Of a DNA stretch of 64,000 nt, positions 36,649 through 45,648 are shown in pieces; the first letter of the stretch is position 1, and the number at the start of each line of letters is the position of its first letter. The translations under genes and the position numbers were made by a program. Source of the stretch: Pseudomonadota bacterium (GTDB lineage Bacteria > Pseudomonadota > Gammaproteobacteria > Burkholderiales > Rhodocyclaceae). A model generated the notes under the pieces. The model was not told where the DNA came from, did no database searches, and was given only the letters and a program-made list of their open reading frames with translations. The stretch lies in assembly GCA_018262195.1 (NCBI GenBank), contig JAGTRS010000026.1, positions 33,116-97,115 on the forward strand, written 5' to 3'.

Positions 36649-37899
36649 TTACTGGGCGACGGCGCGAAACGCGAGTACTGCGTTGCTGCCGCCAAAGGCA
36701 AAGGAGTTGGACAGGGCAGCACGTAGTAGCTGGCCAGTACGGGCGGTGGTGACGTGGTCGACGCCGGCGCATCCCGGGTCGAGTTGCTCAAGATGGGCGG
36801 TAGGCGGAACAGTCTGTTCGCGTAGCGCGAGCACGGTGACGATGGCTTCGATGGCCGCCGCGGCGCCCAGCGAATGGCCGTGCATTGACTTGGTGGCGCT
36901 GACCGCCAGCCGATCGGCGCAATCGCCAAAAACTGTCTTCAGTGCAGCGATTTCAACCGGATCGCCCTCGGTCGTCGCCGTACCATGGGCGTTGATGTAA
37001 TCGATGTCTGCAGGAGTCATGCCGGCATCGGCCAGCGTCAGTTGCAGGGCGCGAATCTGGCCTTCGGCTTCCGGGCGAACCAGATGGCTATGGTCACAAC
37101 TGGTACCGTAGCCGACAATCTCGCCATGGATGCGGGCGCCACGGGCAACTGCGTGTTCCCAGTCTTCCAGCACCAGCGCTGCCCCGCCCTCGCCCAGCAC
37201 CAGGCCGCGGCGGTCGGCCGAGAACGGCCGGCAGGCGTGAGCCGAAGTTTCGGCATCGCCAGGCGCCATGACGCGCAGCGCTTCCCAGGCCCGGGCAACG
37301 CCATAGGCCTGAGGTACGTCGGAACCACCGGTGAGCATGATCGTTGCCTCGCCACTGCGCACGCGGCGGAAAGCCTCGCCGATGGCGATGGCCGACGAGG
37401 CACAGGCGACCGTATGGCTCATGCTGACGCCACCGAGGCCAAGCTGGATGGAAATGTGGGCATTGGCGGCATTGTTCATGCCGAGCACGACGGAGAGCGG
37501 CGACAGGCGTTCGCGGCCTTTCTGCCACAGTTCGCGATAACCCTTTTCATAGGCCAGCGTGCCGCCCAGTGCCGTGCCCCAGGCCACACCCCAGTCATTG
37601 CGGGATTCGCCCCCCGCCTTGCGCGGCAGGCCACAATCGTCCCAGGCGGCAAAGGCAGCGGCCATGCCGAGCTGGGCGAAACGGTCCATCATCGAGGCAA
37701 GTGGTTTGCCGAGCGCAGCGTCCGGGTCGAAGGTCGGGCAACTGACGAAGGGAATGGAGAGTGGCCGCGGCTGATCTTCGGTCAGCAGGTAGCGGACAGC
37801 CGATTCTCCAGCCGAAAGACGGGTGAAGAAATCGGTCAAGTCGCCACCATAGGGGCTGACCAGCCCCAGGCCAGTGATCGCAACCCGCCGCTGGCTCAT
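36649..37899 (-). CDS. Beta-ketoacyl-ACP synthase (FabF-like, ApeR-type)
   Basis: 416-residue condensing enzyme with an intact triad: Cys166 in VACASSA, His305 in NAHGTATTEGDP and His342 in KSMHGHSLGA. It begins RRVAITGLGLVSPYG as FabF proteins do. It is the second active ketosynthase of the locus, 13 kb from the ApeO-type one, and is flanked by the two ACP genes; it may catalyse the first condensation on the aryl starter. Confidence 0.9.
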   Translation of the reverse strand: MSQRRVAITGLGLVSPYGGDLTDFFTRLSAGESAVRYLLTEDQPRPLSIPFVSCPTFDPDAALGKPLASMMDRFAQLGMAAAFAAWDDCGLPRKAGGESRNDWGVAWGTALGGTLAYEKGYRELWQKGRERLSPLSVVLGMNNAANAHISIQLGLGGVSMSHTVACASSAIAIGEAFRRVRSGEATIMLTGGSDVPQAYGVARAWEALRVMAPGDAETSAHACRPFSADRRGLVLGEGGAALVLEDWEHAVARGARIHGEIVGYGTSCDHSHLVRPEAEGQIRALQLTLADAGMTPADIDYINAHGTATTEGDPVEIAALKTVFGDCADRLAVSATKSMHGHSLGAAAAIEAIVTVLALREQTVPPTAHLEQLDPGCAGVDHVTTARTGQLLRAALSNSFAFGGSNAVLAFRAVAQ

Positions 37900-37902
37900 C
37901 GC

Positions 37903-38142
37903 TCAGCTCTTCTGACTGTTGATCAGCCCGTCCATCAGCGTCACCATCTCGCCAACCGTCCGGGGTGTTTTCAGGTCACTGGAAAGCTTGATGCCGAAAC
38001 GATCTTCGAACTCGAACATCAGTTCGAGCATCATTAACGAGTCAACGCCCAGATCGGCCAGCAACGCTCCGGAAATAACGTTTTCCGGCTCGACACCAAG
38101 GCGGTCCTTGAGAAAATCGCGAATCAGGCCAATCGAATCCAT
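37903..38142 (-). CDS. Acyl carrier protein (pigment pathway, first gene of operon)
   Basis: 79 residues with the GVDSLMMLE motif (phosphopantetheine Ser35). It is the first gene of the long minus-strand operon that runs with overlaps or gaps of only a few bases down to 26.8 kb, except for the 54-base gap holding the parS site. It is divergent from the PAP2 gene. Confidence 0.9.
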   Translation of the reverse strand: MDSIGLIRDFLKDRLGVEPENVISGALLADLGVDSLMMLELMFEFEDRFGIKLSSDLKTPRTVGEMVTLMDGLINSQKS

Positions 38143-38151
38143 AGCCCGGCA

Positions 38152-38180
38152 ATTTTAGCTGAAAGCCCATATTTTCCAAA
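38152..38180 (-). promoter_or_regulatory. Possible promoter of the main pigment operon
   Basis: On the minus strand TTTGGA (38180-38175) and TAAAAT (38157-38152) are 17 bases apart, ending 10 bases before the ACP start. If used, the transcript would have almost no leader. The -35 match is weak. Confidence 0.3.
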
Positions 38181-38284
38181 GATTTGCCCGGCAGCTCTTG
38201 TCTGTTCATCGCAAAATTCAGGCTCGGCTGGGCAATTTGCTAACATGAGATTCATTCGGATTTTCCAATCATTCCAAGCTGCTG

Positions 38285-38959
38285 ATGCCCCTGTTTCCCA
38301 GACCGTACTGGATGCGCCAGATCGCTTCTCGTCTGGTATATCTGATGCCGCTCAAGGCGGTCGGTACCGCCGTGTTCATGGTCATTTTTTTCTGGGGCTA
38401 TTTCGGCATATTGCGTAGCCCGCTGTTTCCGGCGACGACGATGCCGCTGACCGTGGTTGACGAGTGGGTCCCCGTGACCGCGCTGGCATTCCCGGTTTAC
38501 GCCTCGCTGTGGGTCTATGCTTCGCTACCGGCAGCCCTGCTCAAGGAGTTCCGGCCACTGATCCTGTTCGGTCTGTGGATGGCAGCGATGTGTCTGTTCT
38601 GCCTGGGTATATTCTGGTTGTTTCCGACCAGTGTCCCGCCGGCCGGCATCGACTGGCGTCTCTATCCGGAAATGTCCATCATCAAGGATGTCGATGCCAA
38701 CGGTAACGCTTGCCCTTCCCTGCATGTCGCCGCGGCGGTATTCGCCGCCATCTGGCTGGACAGGATATTCCGGGCAATTGGCGCTTCACGGATTTTGAGT
38801 GGCCTGATCTGGCTGCATTGCCTGGCGATCCTGTGGTCCACGCTGGCAACTCGCCAGCATGTGGCGCTCGATGTGCTGGCCGGTGTAGCTGTCGGTACGC
38901 TGTTTGGCGGTTTCGGCTTGCGCCACGCCCTTCGCGCGGCGTCCTCGCGGGAACTTTAG
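38285..38959 (+). CDS. PAP2-superfamily membrane phosphatase
   Basis: 224 residues with five to six membrane helices. The catalytic parts are NACPSLHVAAA and LATRQHVALDVLAG (R-x4-5-H-x3-D), as in PAP2/inositol-phosphorylceramide-synthase-like proteins that act on lipid phosphates at the outer face of the inner membrane. It is divergent from the pigment operon and may support lipid anchoring, but this is only contextual. It converges with dsbD, overlapping by 4 bases. Confidence 0.82.
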   Translation: MPLFPRPYWMRQIASRLVYLMPLKAVGTAVFMVIFFWGYFGILRSPLFPATTMPLTVVDEWVPVTALAFPVYASLWVYASLPAALLKEFRPLILFGLWMAAMCLFCLGIFWLFPTSVPPAGIDWRLYPEMSIIKDVDANGNACPSLHVAAAVFAAIWLDRIFRAIGASRILSGLIWLHCLAILWSTLATRQHVALDVLAGVAVGTLFGGFGLRHALRAASSREL

Positions 38960-40710
38960 CCGGCGACCTGCTGCACCGATTTCAGGAACTGGCCGGCATC
39001 CTGAAAGCCGACGATGCGCACGGTCTTGATTTCCTGTCCATTCGCATCGAAAAAGATGATGCCCGGTGGGCCGAACAGGCCGAAGCGGGCGAGCAGCGCC
39101 TTGTCGTCCGCGCTATTGGCCGTGACATCGGCCTGTAGCAGCTTGAAGCCAGCCAGTTTGGCCCGCACTGCAGCGTCCGTGAAAGTGAATTGCTCCATTT
39201 CCTTGCACGAGACGCACCAGTCGGCGTAGAAGTCGAGCATCACCGGCTGACCGGCCACCTTGAGCTTTTCTTCCAGCGCCTGCAACGAGGCGACGCGTTC
39301 GAACGGCAGGCGCTTTTCTTCAGCAGCCATCGCCTGGCCGCGCAGGCCGGCCAGCGGCTGCAGCGGATTGCGGCTGCCGGAGAGTGCGCCGATCAGCAGC
39401 GCGGCGCCGGTGAGCAGCATGACGATGCCGATGCCCTTCCAGAAACGTGACCAGCCCTTGGCATGCGGCGGCAGCGGGTCGATGGCATGCAGGTAGATGG
39501 CTGGAATGATCAGCAGCATTGCCCAGGCCAGCATCGAAACCACGGGTGGCATGACCGGGGAAACGAGCCAGACGGCAGTCGCCAGCAGCAACACGCCGAA
39601 CGCCTTCTTGACGCCTTCCATCCAGGCGCCGGTCTTGGGCAGCAGCGAGCCGCCGGCAATGCCGACGGCGATCAGCGGCGCCCCCATGCCGAGCGCCATG
39701 ACGAACAGCGCCGTGCCACCGAGCACGGCATCGCCGGTCTGGCCGATGTAAAGCAGCGCCCCGGCCAGTGGCGCGGCAACGCAGGGGCCGACGATCAGCG
39801 CTGACAGTGCGCCCATCAGAAAGACGCCGATACCGCGTCCGCCCTGCAGGTGACCGGATTCTTCAGAGAGTTTGCTCTGCAATGAGGTCGGCAGCTGCAG
39901 TTCATAGAAGCCGAACATCGAGAACGACAAGACCACGAAAACCATCGCAAAGGCACCGAGCACCCAAGGATTCTGCAGGGCACTGGAGATCAGTGTGCCG
40001 CTCAGGCCGGCGGCGACACCGGCGGCGGCATAGGTCACGGCCATGCCCAGCACATAGGCCAGCGACAGCGCGAAACCGCGGGCGTGGGAATTCTTGTGGC
40101 CCTGCCCGGCGATGATGCCGGACAGGATGGGAATCATCGGGAAGACGCAGGGCGTCAGGGACAGGCCCAGTCCGGCCAGGAAGAAGAAAGCGAGATTGGC
40201 CCAGAAGCCGGCATGTTTCAGTGTCGAGGCAATCTGGCCGCTCTCGTCGCCCTCGGCAGCAGCCGGCGCGGTTGCCGGGGCGCTGGCCGGATCGGGCAAT
40301 TCGACGCTGAGCGGCTGGGTTTGCGGCGGATAACAGACCCCGGCGTCGGCACAGCCCTGCGAGGTGACATTGAGTTTCAGCGGCAAGAGGCCGGAACTGC
40401 TGCGTTCAACCGGTACGCGGATGGCGACTGTCTTGTAATAGACCTCGACCTTGCCGAAATTCTCGTCGTTGTGTTCCTTGCCCTTGGGGAAGCTGGGCGT
40501 GCCGAGGTTGACGGTTTCACCCTCGACGCGGATCCGGAACTTGTCACGATAGAGGTAGTAACCCTTGGCAATCTCGTAGCTGACCTCGATGGTCTGGCCG
40601 TCAAGCGCTTTTACTGATGGCTTGAAGGCGACGGCCGGGTCGAGGAATTCCTCGGCGTGAGCGAGCGATATGAAAAAGGCAAAGACGAGGAAAAGGAGGC
40701 GCATGGTCAT
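38956..40710 (-). CDS. dsbD: Thiol:disulfide interchange protein DsbD
   Basis: Transfers electrons from cytoplasmic thioredoxin to periplasmic partners, including those for cytochrome c assembly. 584 residues: signal peptide, alpha domain with the Cys pair in GCADAGVCYPP, an eight-helix membrane domain with PCVFPMIPI and GPCVAAPLAG, and a C-terminal thioredoxin domain with DWCVSC. The ATG overlaps the cutA stop (ATGA), as in the common cutA-dsbD arrangement. Confidence 0.95.
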   Translation of the reverse strand: MTMRLLFLVFAFFISLAHAEEFLDPAVAFKPSVKALDGQTIEVSYEIAKGYYLYRDKFRIRVEGETVNLGTPSFPKGKEHNDENFGKVEVYYKTVAIRVPVERSSSGLLPLKLNVTSQGCADAGVCYPPQTQPLSVELPDPASAPATAPAAAEGDESGQIASTLKHAGFWANLAFFFLAGLGLSLTPCVFPMIPILSGIIAGQGHKNSHARGFALSLAYVLGMAVTYAAAGVAAGLSGTLISSALQNPWVLGAFAMVFVVLSFSMFGFYELQLPTSLQSKLSEESGHLQGGRGIGVFLMGALSALIVGPCVAAPLAGALLYIGQTGDAVLGGTALFVMALGMGAPLIAVGIAGGSLLPKTGAWMEGVKKAFGVLLLATAVWLVSPVMPPVVSMLAWAMLLIIPAIYLHAIDPLPPHAKGWSRFWKGIGIVMLLTGAALLIGALSGSRNPLQPLAGLRGQAMAAEEKRLPFERVASLQALEEKLKVAGQPVMLDFYADWCVSCKEMEQFTFTDAAVRAKLAGFKLLQADVTANSADDKALLARFGLFGPPGIIFFDANGQEIKTVRIVGFQDAGQFLKSVQQVAG

Positions 40711-41024
40711 TGGATCGTTTCAGCCGCCACCCAGTTCAGGTAGGCCGGCAAGCCGCGGGTGACAGGCAGGGCGATGATTTCCGGCACCTCGTAGGGGTGC
40801 AGCTGGCGAATCTTCGCTTCGAGCGCCGGGTAGTTGGCGCTGGTAGTCTTGATGAAGAGGGGAATTTCGGCAGCCGATTCAACCGTGCCCTGCCAGCGAT
40901 AGATCGACTGGACGCGCGGCAGGATATTGACGCAGGCGGCCAGCTTCGCCTCGACGACGGCGAGCGCGATGGCGTTGGCGATTTCTTCGTCGGGACAATT
41001 GGTGATGACGAGCAGGGTTTCCAT
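40707..41024 (-). CDS. cutA: Divalent-cation tolerance protein CutA
   Basis: 105-residue trimeric ferredoxin-like protein. The N-terminal LLVITNCPDEEIANAIA, CVNILPRVQSIYRWQG and the C-terminal HPYEVPEIIALPV are family signatures. Its role in copper tolerance in E. coli is largely attributable to the neighbouring DsbD. It is the first gene of a two-gene operon. Confidence 0.95.
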   Translation of the reverse strand: METLLVITNCPDEEIANAIALAVVEAKLAACVNILPRVQSIYRWQGTVESAAEIPLFIKTTSANYPALEAKIRQLHPYEVPEIIALPVTRGLPAYLNWVAAETIQ

Positions 41025-41042
41025 TAGCGGATTCTACTGTGT

Positions 41043-41813
41043 CTACTTGAGAAGGCGGCGGCGGGTCAGGTGCAACGCAATCGTGAAGGCTACGGTGGCG
41101 GTGCCGACCAGCGCCATGATGTGGATCAGGGCATTGGCCGGCACCTGTCCGGCCAGCAGCGGGCGGACCAGCGCGACGCCCTGGGCCAGCGGCAGCCAGC
41201 CACCGATCAGAGCCAGCCAGCCGGGCAACTGGTCGGTCGGGAAGAAGACACCGGAAATCAGCGTCATCGGCGTGATGAACAGTGTGAAGTAGTACATGAA
41301 GAAATCGTAGGAAGGCGCCAGCGCGTTCCAGATCAGGCCAAGTGCGGCAAAGGCCAGCCCGGTCAGGACGATGGCGGGTAGTGCCCAGAGCATCATTGGG
41401 CCGTTGGTCAGACCCATGCCGGTGATGACGACGAGAATCGCCGCGCCGGAGAACAGCGATTTGGTTGCTGCCCAGAACAGCTCGCCGGCCACCACATCGG
41501 CCAGCCCGAGCGGCGTGTTGAGGATGGCTTCCCAGGTTTTCTGGACATGCATGCGCGAAAAGGCCGAGTACAGGGCCTCGAAGGTGGCTGCATTCATGGT
41601 TGAGGCGCAGACGGTACCGGCGGCCAGGAAGGCGACATAAGGCTGGCCCTCGATGCTCGGCAGCATGGCACCCAGCCCGTAGCCGAGGCCAAGCATGTAG
41701 ATCAGCGGGTCGGCCAGATTGCCGAGGATGGACGGCAGGGCGAGCTTGCGCCAGACAAGGAAATTGCGTTGCCAGACGGGCAGCCAGCCGGTGATCGAGG
41801 ATTGAAGCAGCAT
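41043..41813 (-). CDS. ABC-2 transporter permease (NodJ-like)
   Basis: 256 residues with six membrane helices. GVFFPTDQLPGWLALIGGWLP and the N-terminal VWRKLALPSILGNLADPLIYM are typical of the NodJ/ABC-2 permease family that exports lipids or glycans. ATG 41813 was selected because the longer frame runs over the HDOD gene. No ATPase is adjacent; a NodI-like ATPase gene at 51.4-52.3 kb on the same strand is the best candidate partner. Confidence 0.87.
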   Translation of the reverse strand: MLLQSSITGWLPVWQRNFLVWRKLALPSILGNLADPLIYMLGLGYGLGAMLPSIEGQPYVAFLAAGTVCASTMNAATFEALYSAFSRMHVQKTWEAILNTPLGLADVVAGELFWAATKSLFSGAAILVVITGMGLTNGPMMLWALPAIVLTGLAFAALGLIWNALAPSYDFFMYYFTLFITPMTLISGVFFPTDQLPGWLALIGGWLPLAQGVALVRPLLAGQVPANALIHIMALVGTATVAFTIALHLTRRRLLK

Positions 41814-41892
41814 TGGGTGCAGACAGAATGCGGGGCGAGCAGGCATTCTAGCGCCTGCTGGCGATGACGGTACTGCCGACTGAGTGCTGGCC

Positions 41893-42798
41893 TTAATTGC
41901 CTTGGCGTGAGGTGTGGAATTCGTCGCAGATAGACTGAAGTTGATCCGTATCGATACCGAGACAAGACAGGCAGGCCGTGCCGAGTTTTTCCCATTCGCA
42001 ACTCTGGCCACGTCCGGCCTCCTGCTGCATCAGGTATTCGGCGAGATGGGAGATGGCGACGAGGACCTTCGTTCGTTCAGGAATGGCAGACTCATTGGCA
42101 AAGATGCCTGCATCGTGATGGTGGCGAATTGCCAGGCAGGTTTCTTCAGGGAGCAGCCAGTTTCCGGCCAGGTCAGCACCAACGACAGCATGGTTGATCC
42201 CCATAGCCTGGTCTTCGATGTCGGTAAAAGCAAGTTTCCGCTCGCTGTTGGCTTGGGCCAGGATCGCCTGATATTCCGGAAAGGGGCTTAACAGAACCGG
42301 AATGCCGCAATCACGGAACAGTGAGAAGGTATAAGCGTCTTCCGGCCGGATTGCCCATTTCTTGCCGATCTGGCGTGCCAGCCAGCTTGAGATCTGGGCA
42401 TTGCTCGCCGAGCTGTCCCAGAAGCGCTCCATGTTGGGCACGTGCTTGAAGACCTGCTGCAGGGCCAGTCCAGCCACAGTCTGGACGACGAGCTTGAGGC
42501 CGAGAACGAGCATGGCTTCCTGAACGGTCGGAACTTTCTTGCCAAAGGAAAAATAAGGCGAATTGGCCACCTTGATCAGGCTGGCCGAGAGACCGACATC
42601 CTGACTGAGCAACTTGGCCAGTTTGATGAAGTCCGGTTCATCCTTGGCGGTTTCCTGCTCGATTTCACTCAGGATGGTCGGCCGCGGTGGAATACCGATC
42701 TCGCGGATCTCGATCTTCATCCGTTTTTCCATCTCGTCCGGTTGAGTCTGCGCTGGTTCTTTTGCGGAGGCGGCCTGAGGGGGAGTCATTTCGAGCAT
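41893..42798 (-). CDS. HDOD-domain protein
   Basis: About 301 residues. After a charged N-terminus, an HDOD domain (about 25-240) includes FIKLAKLLSQDVGLSASLIKVANS, and AIRHHHDAG is the degenerate HD-like motif that lacks the full metal site. HDOD proteins are signalling adaptors linked to second-messenger or motility control. The C-terminal tail has several Cys (ACLSCLGID). The start is uncertain: ATGs at 42798 and 42789 are possible and neither has a strong ribosome-binding site. Confidence 0.8.
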   Translation of the reverse strand: MLEMTPPQAASAKEPAQTQPDEMEKRMKIEIREIGIPPRPTILSEIEQETAKDEPDFIKLAKLLSQDVGLSASLIKVANSPYFSFGKKVPTVQEAMLVLGLKLVVQTVAGLALQQVFKHVPNMERFWDSSASNAQISSWLARQIGKKWAIRPEDAYTFSLFRDCGIPVLLSPFPEYQAILAQANSERKLAFTDIEDQAMGINHAVVGADLAGNWLLPEETCLAIRHHHDAGIFANESAIPERTKVLVAISHLAEYLMQQEAGRGQSCEWEKLGTACLSCLGIDTDQLQSICDEFHTSRQGN

Positions 42799-42861
42799 CT
42801 CGGAGCGTGAAGAAAGATGCCAATATATTACTTTGGTCAGAGAATTAAATTGATACCGACC

Positions 42862-42898
42862 AAAAAAAGAAGTGGCGGAGAGTTTCCTCTCCGCCACT
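42862..42898 (-). terminator. Strong terminator ending the octaheme cytochrome operon
   Basis: A perfect 12-bp stem (42887-42898 with 42871-42882) with a 4-base loop is followed on the minus strand by TTC and a seven-T run. It lies 21 bases after the small periplasmic protein gene and separates this operon from the HDOD gene. Confidence 0.85.
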
Positions 42899-42919
42899 GA
42901 GACTGGCTGTCAGGGGGAA

Positions 42920-43237
42920 TCAGCAGCCAGCCGTCTTCTTGAACGACTTGCTCTTGTTGCCGGCGTTGTCGAACTTGGCGCGGATTTCATCGCCTTCCTG
43001 AATCCGCTTGTCCTTGAACTTGTCCAGAGTTTCATCATCGGTAATGTTGATGGTGACGGACTCGCCGCTCTTGCCGTCCTTCAGGGTGGCCTGGGCGGAC
43101 TTGCCGTCGGCGGCCAGCTTGATCTTGGTGACGACACCGACCATTTTCACGTCGTCGGCGGATGCGATCGGAGAAACGGTCAGCGCCCCGACGGCGAGCG
43201 CGATTGAAACGATCAGTTGGATGAGGCTTTTACGCAT
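42920..43237 (-). CDS. Small periplasmic protein, last gene of the octaheme cytochrome operon
   Basis: 105 residues: a signal peptide (about 1-27, ending SPIASADD), then a compact Lys/Asp-rich domain with alternating short strands (MVGVVTKIKLAADGKSAQATL, ESVTINITDD) suggesting a small beta barrel. It ends KKTAGC with a single C-terminal Cys. No family was recognised. AAGGAG lies 7 bases before the ATG. Being between the porin gene and the terminator, it is likely a soluble helper of this respiratory module. Confidence 0.75.
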   Translation of the reverse strand: MRKSLIQLIVSIALAVGALTVSPIASADDVKMVGVVTKIKLAADGKSAQATLKDGKSGESVTINITDDETLDKFKDKRIQEGDEIRAKFDNAGNKSKSFKKTAGC

Positions 43238-43263
43238 GAATTGCTCCTTTAAATTGGGGGTGT

Positions 43264-44985
43264 TCAGAATTTCACTTCGAAGGTTGCGTAGGCGTTGTAG
43301 GCCTTGGATAGCGGCGCCATGGTCATCATCTGGCCATTCACGTCAGACATGCGGACCGGGGCGCCGACCCAGTTGTTGCTGCCCGTATATTTGAAATCAT
43401 AGTACTGGAAGCCAAGGCGGAAAAAGGACTTGGCGAAGCGCGACGAGATCGGCTTGCTGTCCAGTTCCTGAATGGCGTAAACCTCATACACGTTGCCGCG
43501 CGTACCGACCTTGGAGGTCCAGGAATCGCCGGAGGCCGGTGCGAAGGTGATCCAGTTCTTCGAACCGTGGTTGTATTCCAGACCCAGCTTGGTCTTCGAC
43601 GGCAGGTCGTAGCGCAGGCCAAGGTAGATGGCGCTGCCGGTCTTGCTGCTCGGTGCTTCCGGGTTGAAGAAGGCGCCGGTCATCAGGCCCTGGAAGCCGA
43701 ATTGCGACGAGACGTTTTCGTTCGGATGGGTGACACTCAGGCCGGCATCGGCGAACCAGTTCAGTTCGCCCGGACCGACGCGCTTGATGGTGCCCATGGC
43801 GCCCAGGCCGTACCAGTCGATATCGCCCAGATTGGTCTTGGGCATGGTGGTGCCGAAGTAGGTGCTGGCCATCTTCGGTGCATCGAAGATGTTCATGCCG
43901 CGGTTGTACTGGGCCCAGACGCGCAGCGCGTCGGTGTCGATCGGCACGATCGAGAGGCCGACCATGTCGGTATCTTCCAGCGAATTGGTCAACGCCTTGC
44001 TGAAACCAGCCTCGTAGCCACGGCCGTAGCAGATCTTGCCGTAGGCGCCGGGTAGCGCATCAATGTCCGGCGCCCAGCCGATGGTCATGCCGTCGAAGGC
44101 GTAATCGACCAGCAAGGCCGGTGTGCCGCCGGTGCCGGGACGCGGCGTGTTGTTGCGCAGGTTGCTTGGCGCACCGTGCGTGGAGGGCCGGCGACCGACG
44201 GAGAACCAGATGTCCTGATCGGCGATATTGCTCCAGGTGGCATAGACACGATCGACGTTCAGGTAACTGCTGGAAGGAATGTGGCCGAGCGTGCCATCGA
44301 AGACACCGACGCGGTCGGAGAAGAACGGGGTCGAGCCGCCATTGGTGATGGCGCTGTCGTCATTGGCACCGAAGGTCTTGTACATCAGCAGGCGGGCGGT
44401 GACGGAAACATCCTGCGTCGCCTTGGCATTCAGGTCGAGACCGAAGCGGTTGGTGTATAGCGTTGCGTTTTCAGGCTTGTAGGCCGGAACCGAAGCAGCA
44501 AAGTTATTCAGGCCGCCCATGATGGCCTGGTTGGTCGCATTGCCCATGAAGGCACGGGCCTGCTGGTAGGTTTGAACCGCTGCCATGTTCTGCGAAAAGC
44601 TCATCAATGTGCCTAGCGGTGGCACGCCGGTACTCATGGCCGAAGCTTGGGCGGCCTGGAAGGTGCCTTGGACATCGGTGAAGGGCTTGGTTTCGCCCCT
44701 CAGGCTATCCACGCGGAACTGGTAGTCACCACCGATCGTCAGCCATTTGTCGAGTGCCTTGTCCTCGTTCTTCTGGACCTTTTCCTTCACTTCCCGGACA
44801 TCGGCGATGGCCTGCTTGTTGGCTTCCTGATTGGCCTGGACTTGGGCTCTCAACGACTCGATTTCCTTGGCCATGGCCTCGATCTTCTTCATCAGCTCGG
44901 CATCGGCTGCCTGGGCGCCGAGCGGGATGAACAGGCCGGCGATCAGGCTGGCCAGCAGGTTGCGCGTGATGTTTCTGTGACTCAT
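43264..44985 (-). CDS. Porin-like outer-membrane protein with N-terminal coiled coil
   Basis: 573 residues. A signal peptide (ending LGAQAADAE) is followed by a helical coiled coil (about 28-75, LMKKIEAMAKEIESLRAQVQ) as in trimeric porins, and then a long beta-rich region ending in the outer-membrane-type C-terminus YATFEVKF. GRRPSTHGAPSNLR and YAFDGMTIGWAP resemble the DUF3373-type porins found near multiheme cytochrome genes. ATG 44985 has GAGGGGA upstream. It may admit the substrate or take part in electron exchange across the outer membrane. Confidence 0.82.
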   Translation of the reverse strand: MSHRNITRNLLASLIAGLFIPLGAQAADAELMKKIEAMAKEIESLRAQVQANQEANKQAIADVREVKEKVQKNEDKALDKWLTIGGDYQFRVDSLRGETKPFTDVQGTFQAAQASAMSTGVPPLGTLMSFSQNMAAVQTYQQARAFMGNATNQAIMGGLNNFAASVPAYKPENATLYTNRFGLDLNAKATQDVSVTARLLMYKTFGANDDSAITNGGSTPFFSDRVGVFDGTLGHIPSSSYLNVDRVYATWSNIADQDIWFSVGRRPSTHGAPSNLRNNTPRPGTGGTPALLVDYAFDGMTIGWAPDIDALPGAYGKICYGRGYEAGFSKALTNSLEDTDMVGLSIVPIDTDALRVWAQYNRGMNIFDAPKMASTYFGTTMPKTNLGDIDWYGLGAMGTIKRVGPGELNWFADAGLSVTHPNENVSSQFGFQGLMTGAFFNPEAPSSKTGSAIYLGLRYDLPSKTKLGLEYNHGSKNWITFAPASGDSWTSKVGTRGNVYEVYAIQELDSKPISSRFAKSFFRLGFQYYDFKYTGSNNWVGAPVRMSDVNGQMMTMAPLSKAYNAYATFEVKF

Positions 44986-45013
44986 GATTATTTTCCCCTC
45001 ATGTTTCGTCTGT

Positions 45014-45637
45014 TCATTGTGCCTGGGCGCCTTGCGGTTCTTCGTGCACATCGTCGTCCCAGCCGGTGATCATGGCGGTGAAGTGGGCGGTCGGCGTATG
45101 GCCGGCGGTACCCAGATAGACGTGGGCGATCAGGAAGAGCAGCATCAGGAAGGCGCCGAAGGTATGCGCCAGTGCGATCAGGCCGAGCGACACCCCGCCC
45201 AGGCCAACGGCGCCGAGCTGGTTGTAGAACAGGTAGAACAGCCCGGTGCACCAGATCAGCGGATTGATGAACAGCTTGACGCCGAGGTAGGCGACCCGTT
45301 GCAGCGGGTTGTGCTTGTGGTTCTTGGTCTTCAGGTAAGGGTGGTGCTCACCCTTGAAAATGCCGAAGGCGTAGAACAGCGCGACGTCGATCATTTTGTT
45401 CGTCGTCGGGATGTACTGGCGCCATTCGCCGGTCGTGAAGTGCCAGAAGATGGCAAAGACCCACAATCCCATCAGCGCCCAGGCGGCTGTGGTGTGCAGT
45501 TCTGCCGCCTTGCCCCAGCCGAGCAGCTTGTAGGTGCCGTGAACCTCGAAGCCGCTGACCAGCATGGTGATGATCAGTAGAGCCTGAGCCCAGTGCCAGA
45601 AGCGTTCGAAGCGCTTGAAGACGTATACGCGTGCCAT
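45014..45637 (-). CDS. Membrane cytochrome b (FdnI/thiosulfate-reductase type)
   Basis: 207 residues with four membrane helices and His residues placed for b-heme ligation: FERFWHWAQAL in helix 1, ELHTTAAW in helix 2 and ALAHTFGAF plus LIAHVYLG in the last helices. Such subunits pass quinol electrons to periplasmic reductases. It lies 11 bases after the octaheme cytochrome gene, making it the obvious quinol-oxidising partner. GGGGAA precedes the ATG. Confidence 0.88.
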   Translation of the reverse strand: MARVYVFKRFERFWHWAQALLIITMLVSGFEVHGTYKLLGWGKAAELHTTAAWALMGLWVFAIFWHFTTGEWRQYIPTTNKMIDVALFYAFGIFKGEHHPYLKTKNHKHNPLQRVAYLGVKLFINPLIWCTGLFYLFYNQLGAVGLGGVSLGLIALAHTFGAFLMLLFLIAHVYLGTAGHTPTAHFTAMITGWDDDVHEEPQGAQAQ

Positions 45638-45648
45638 GTTCTTCCCCT

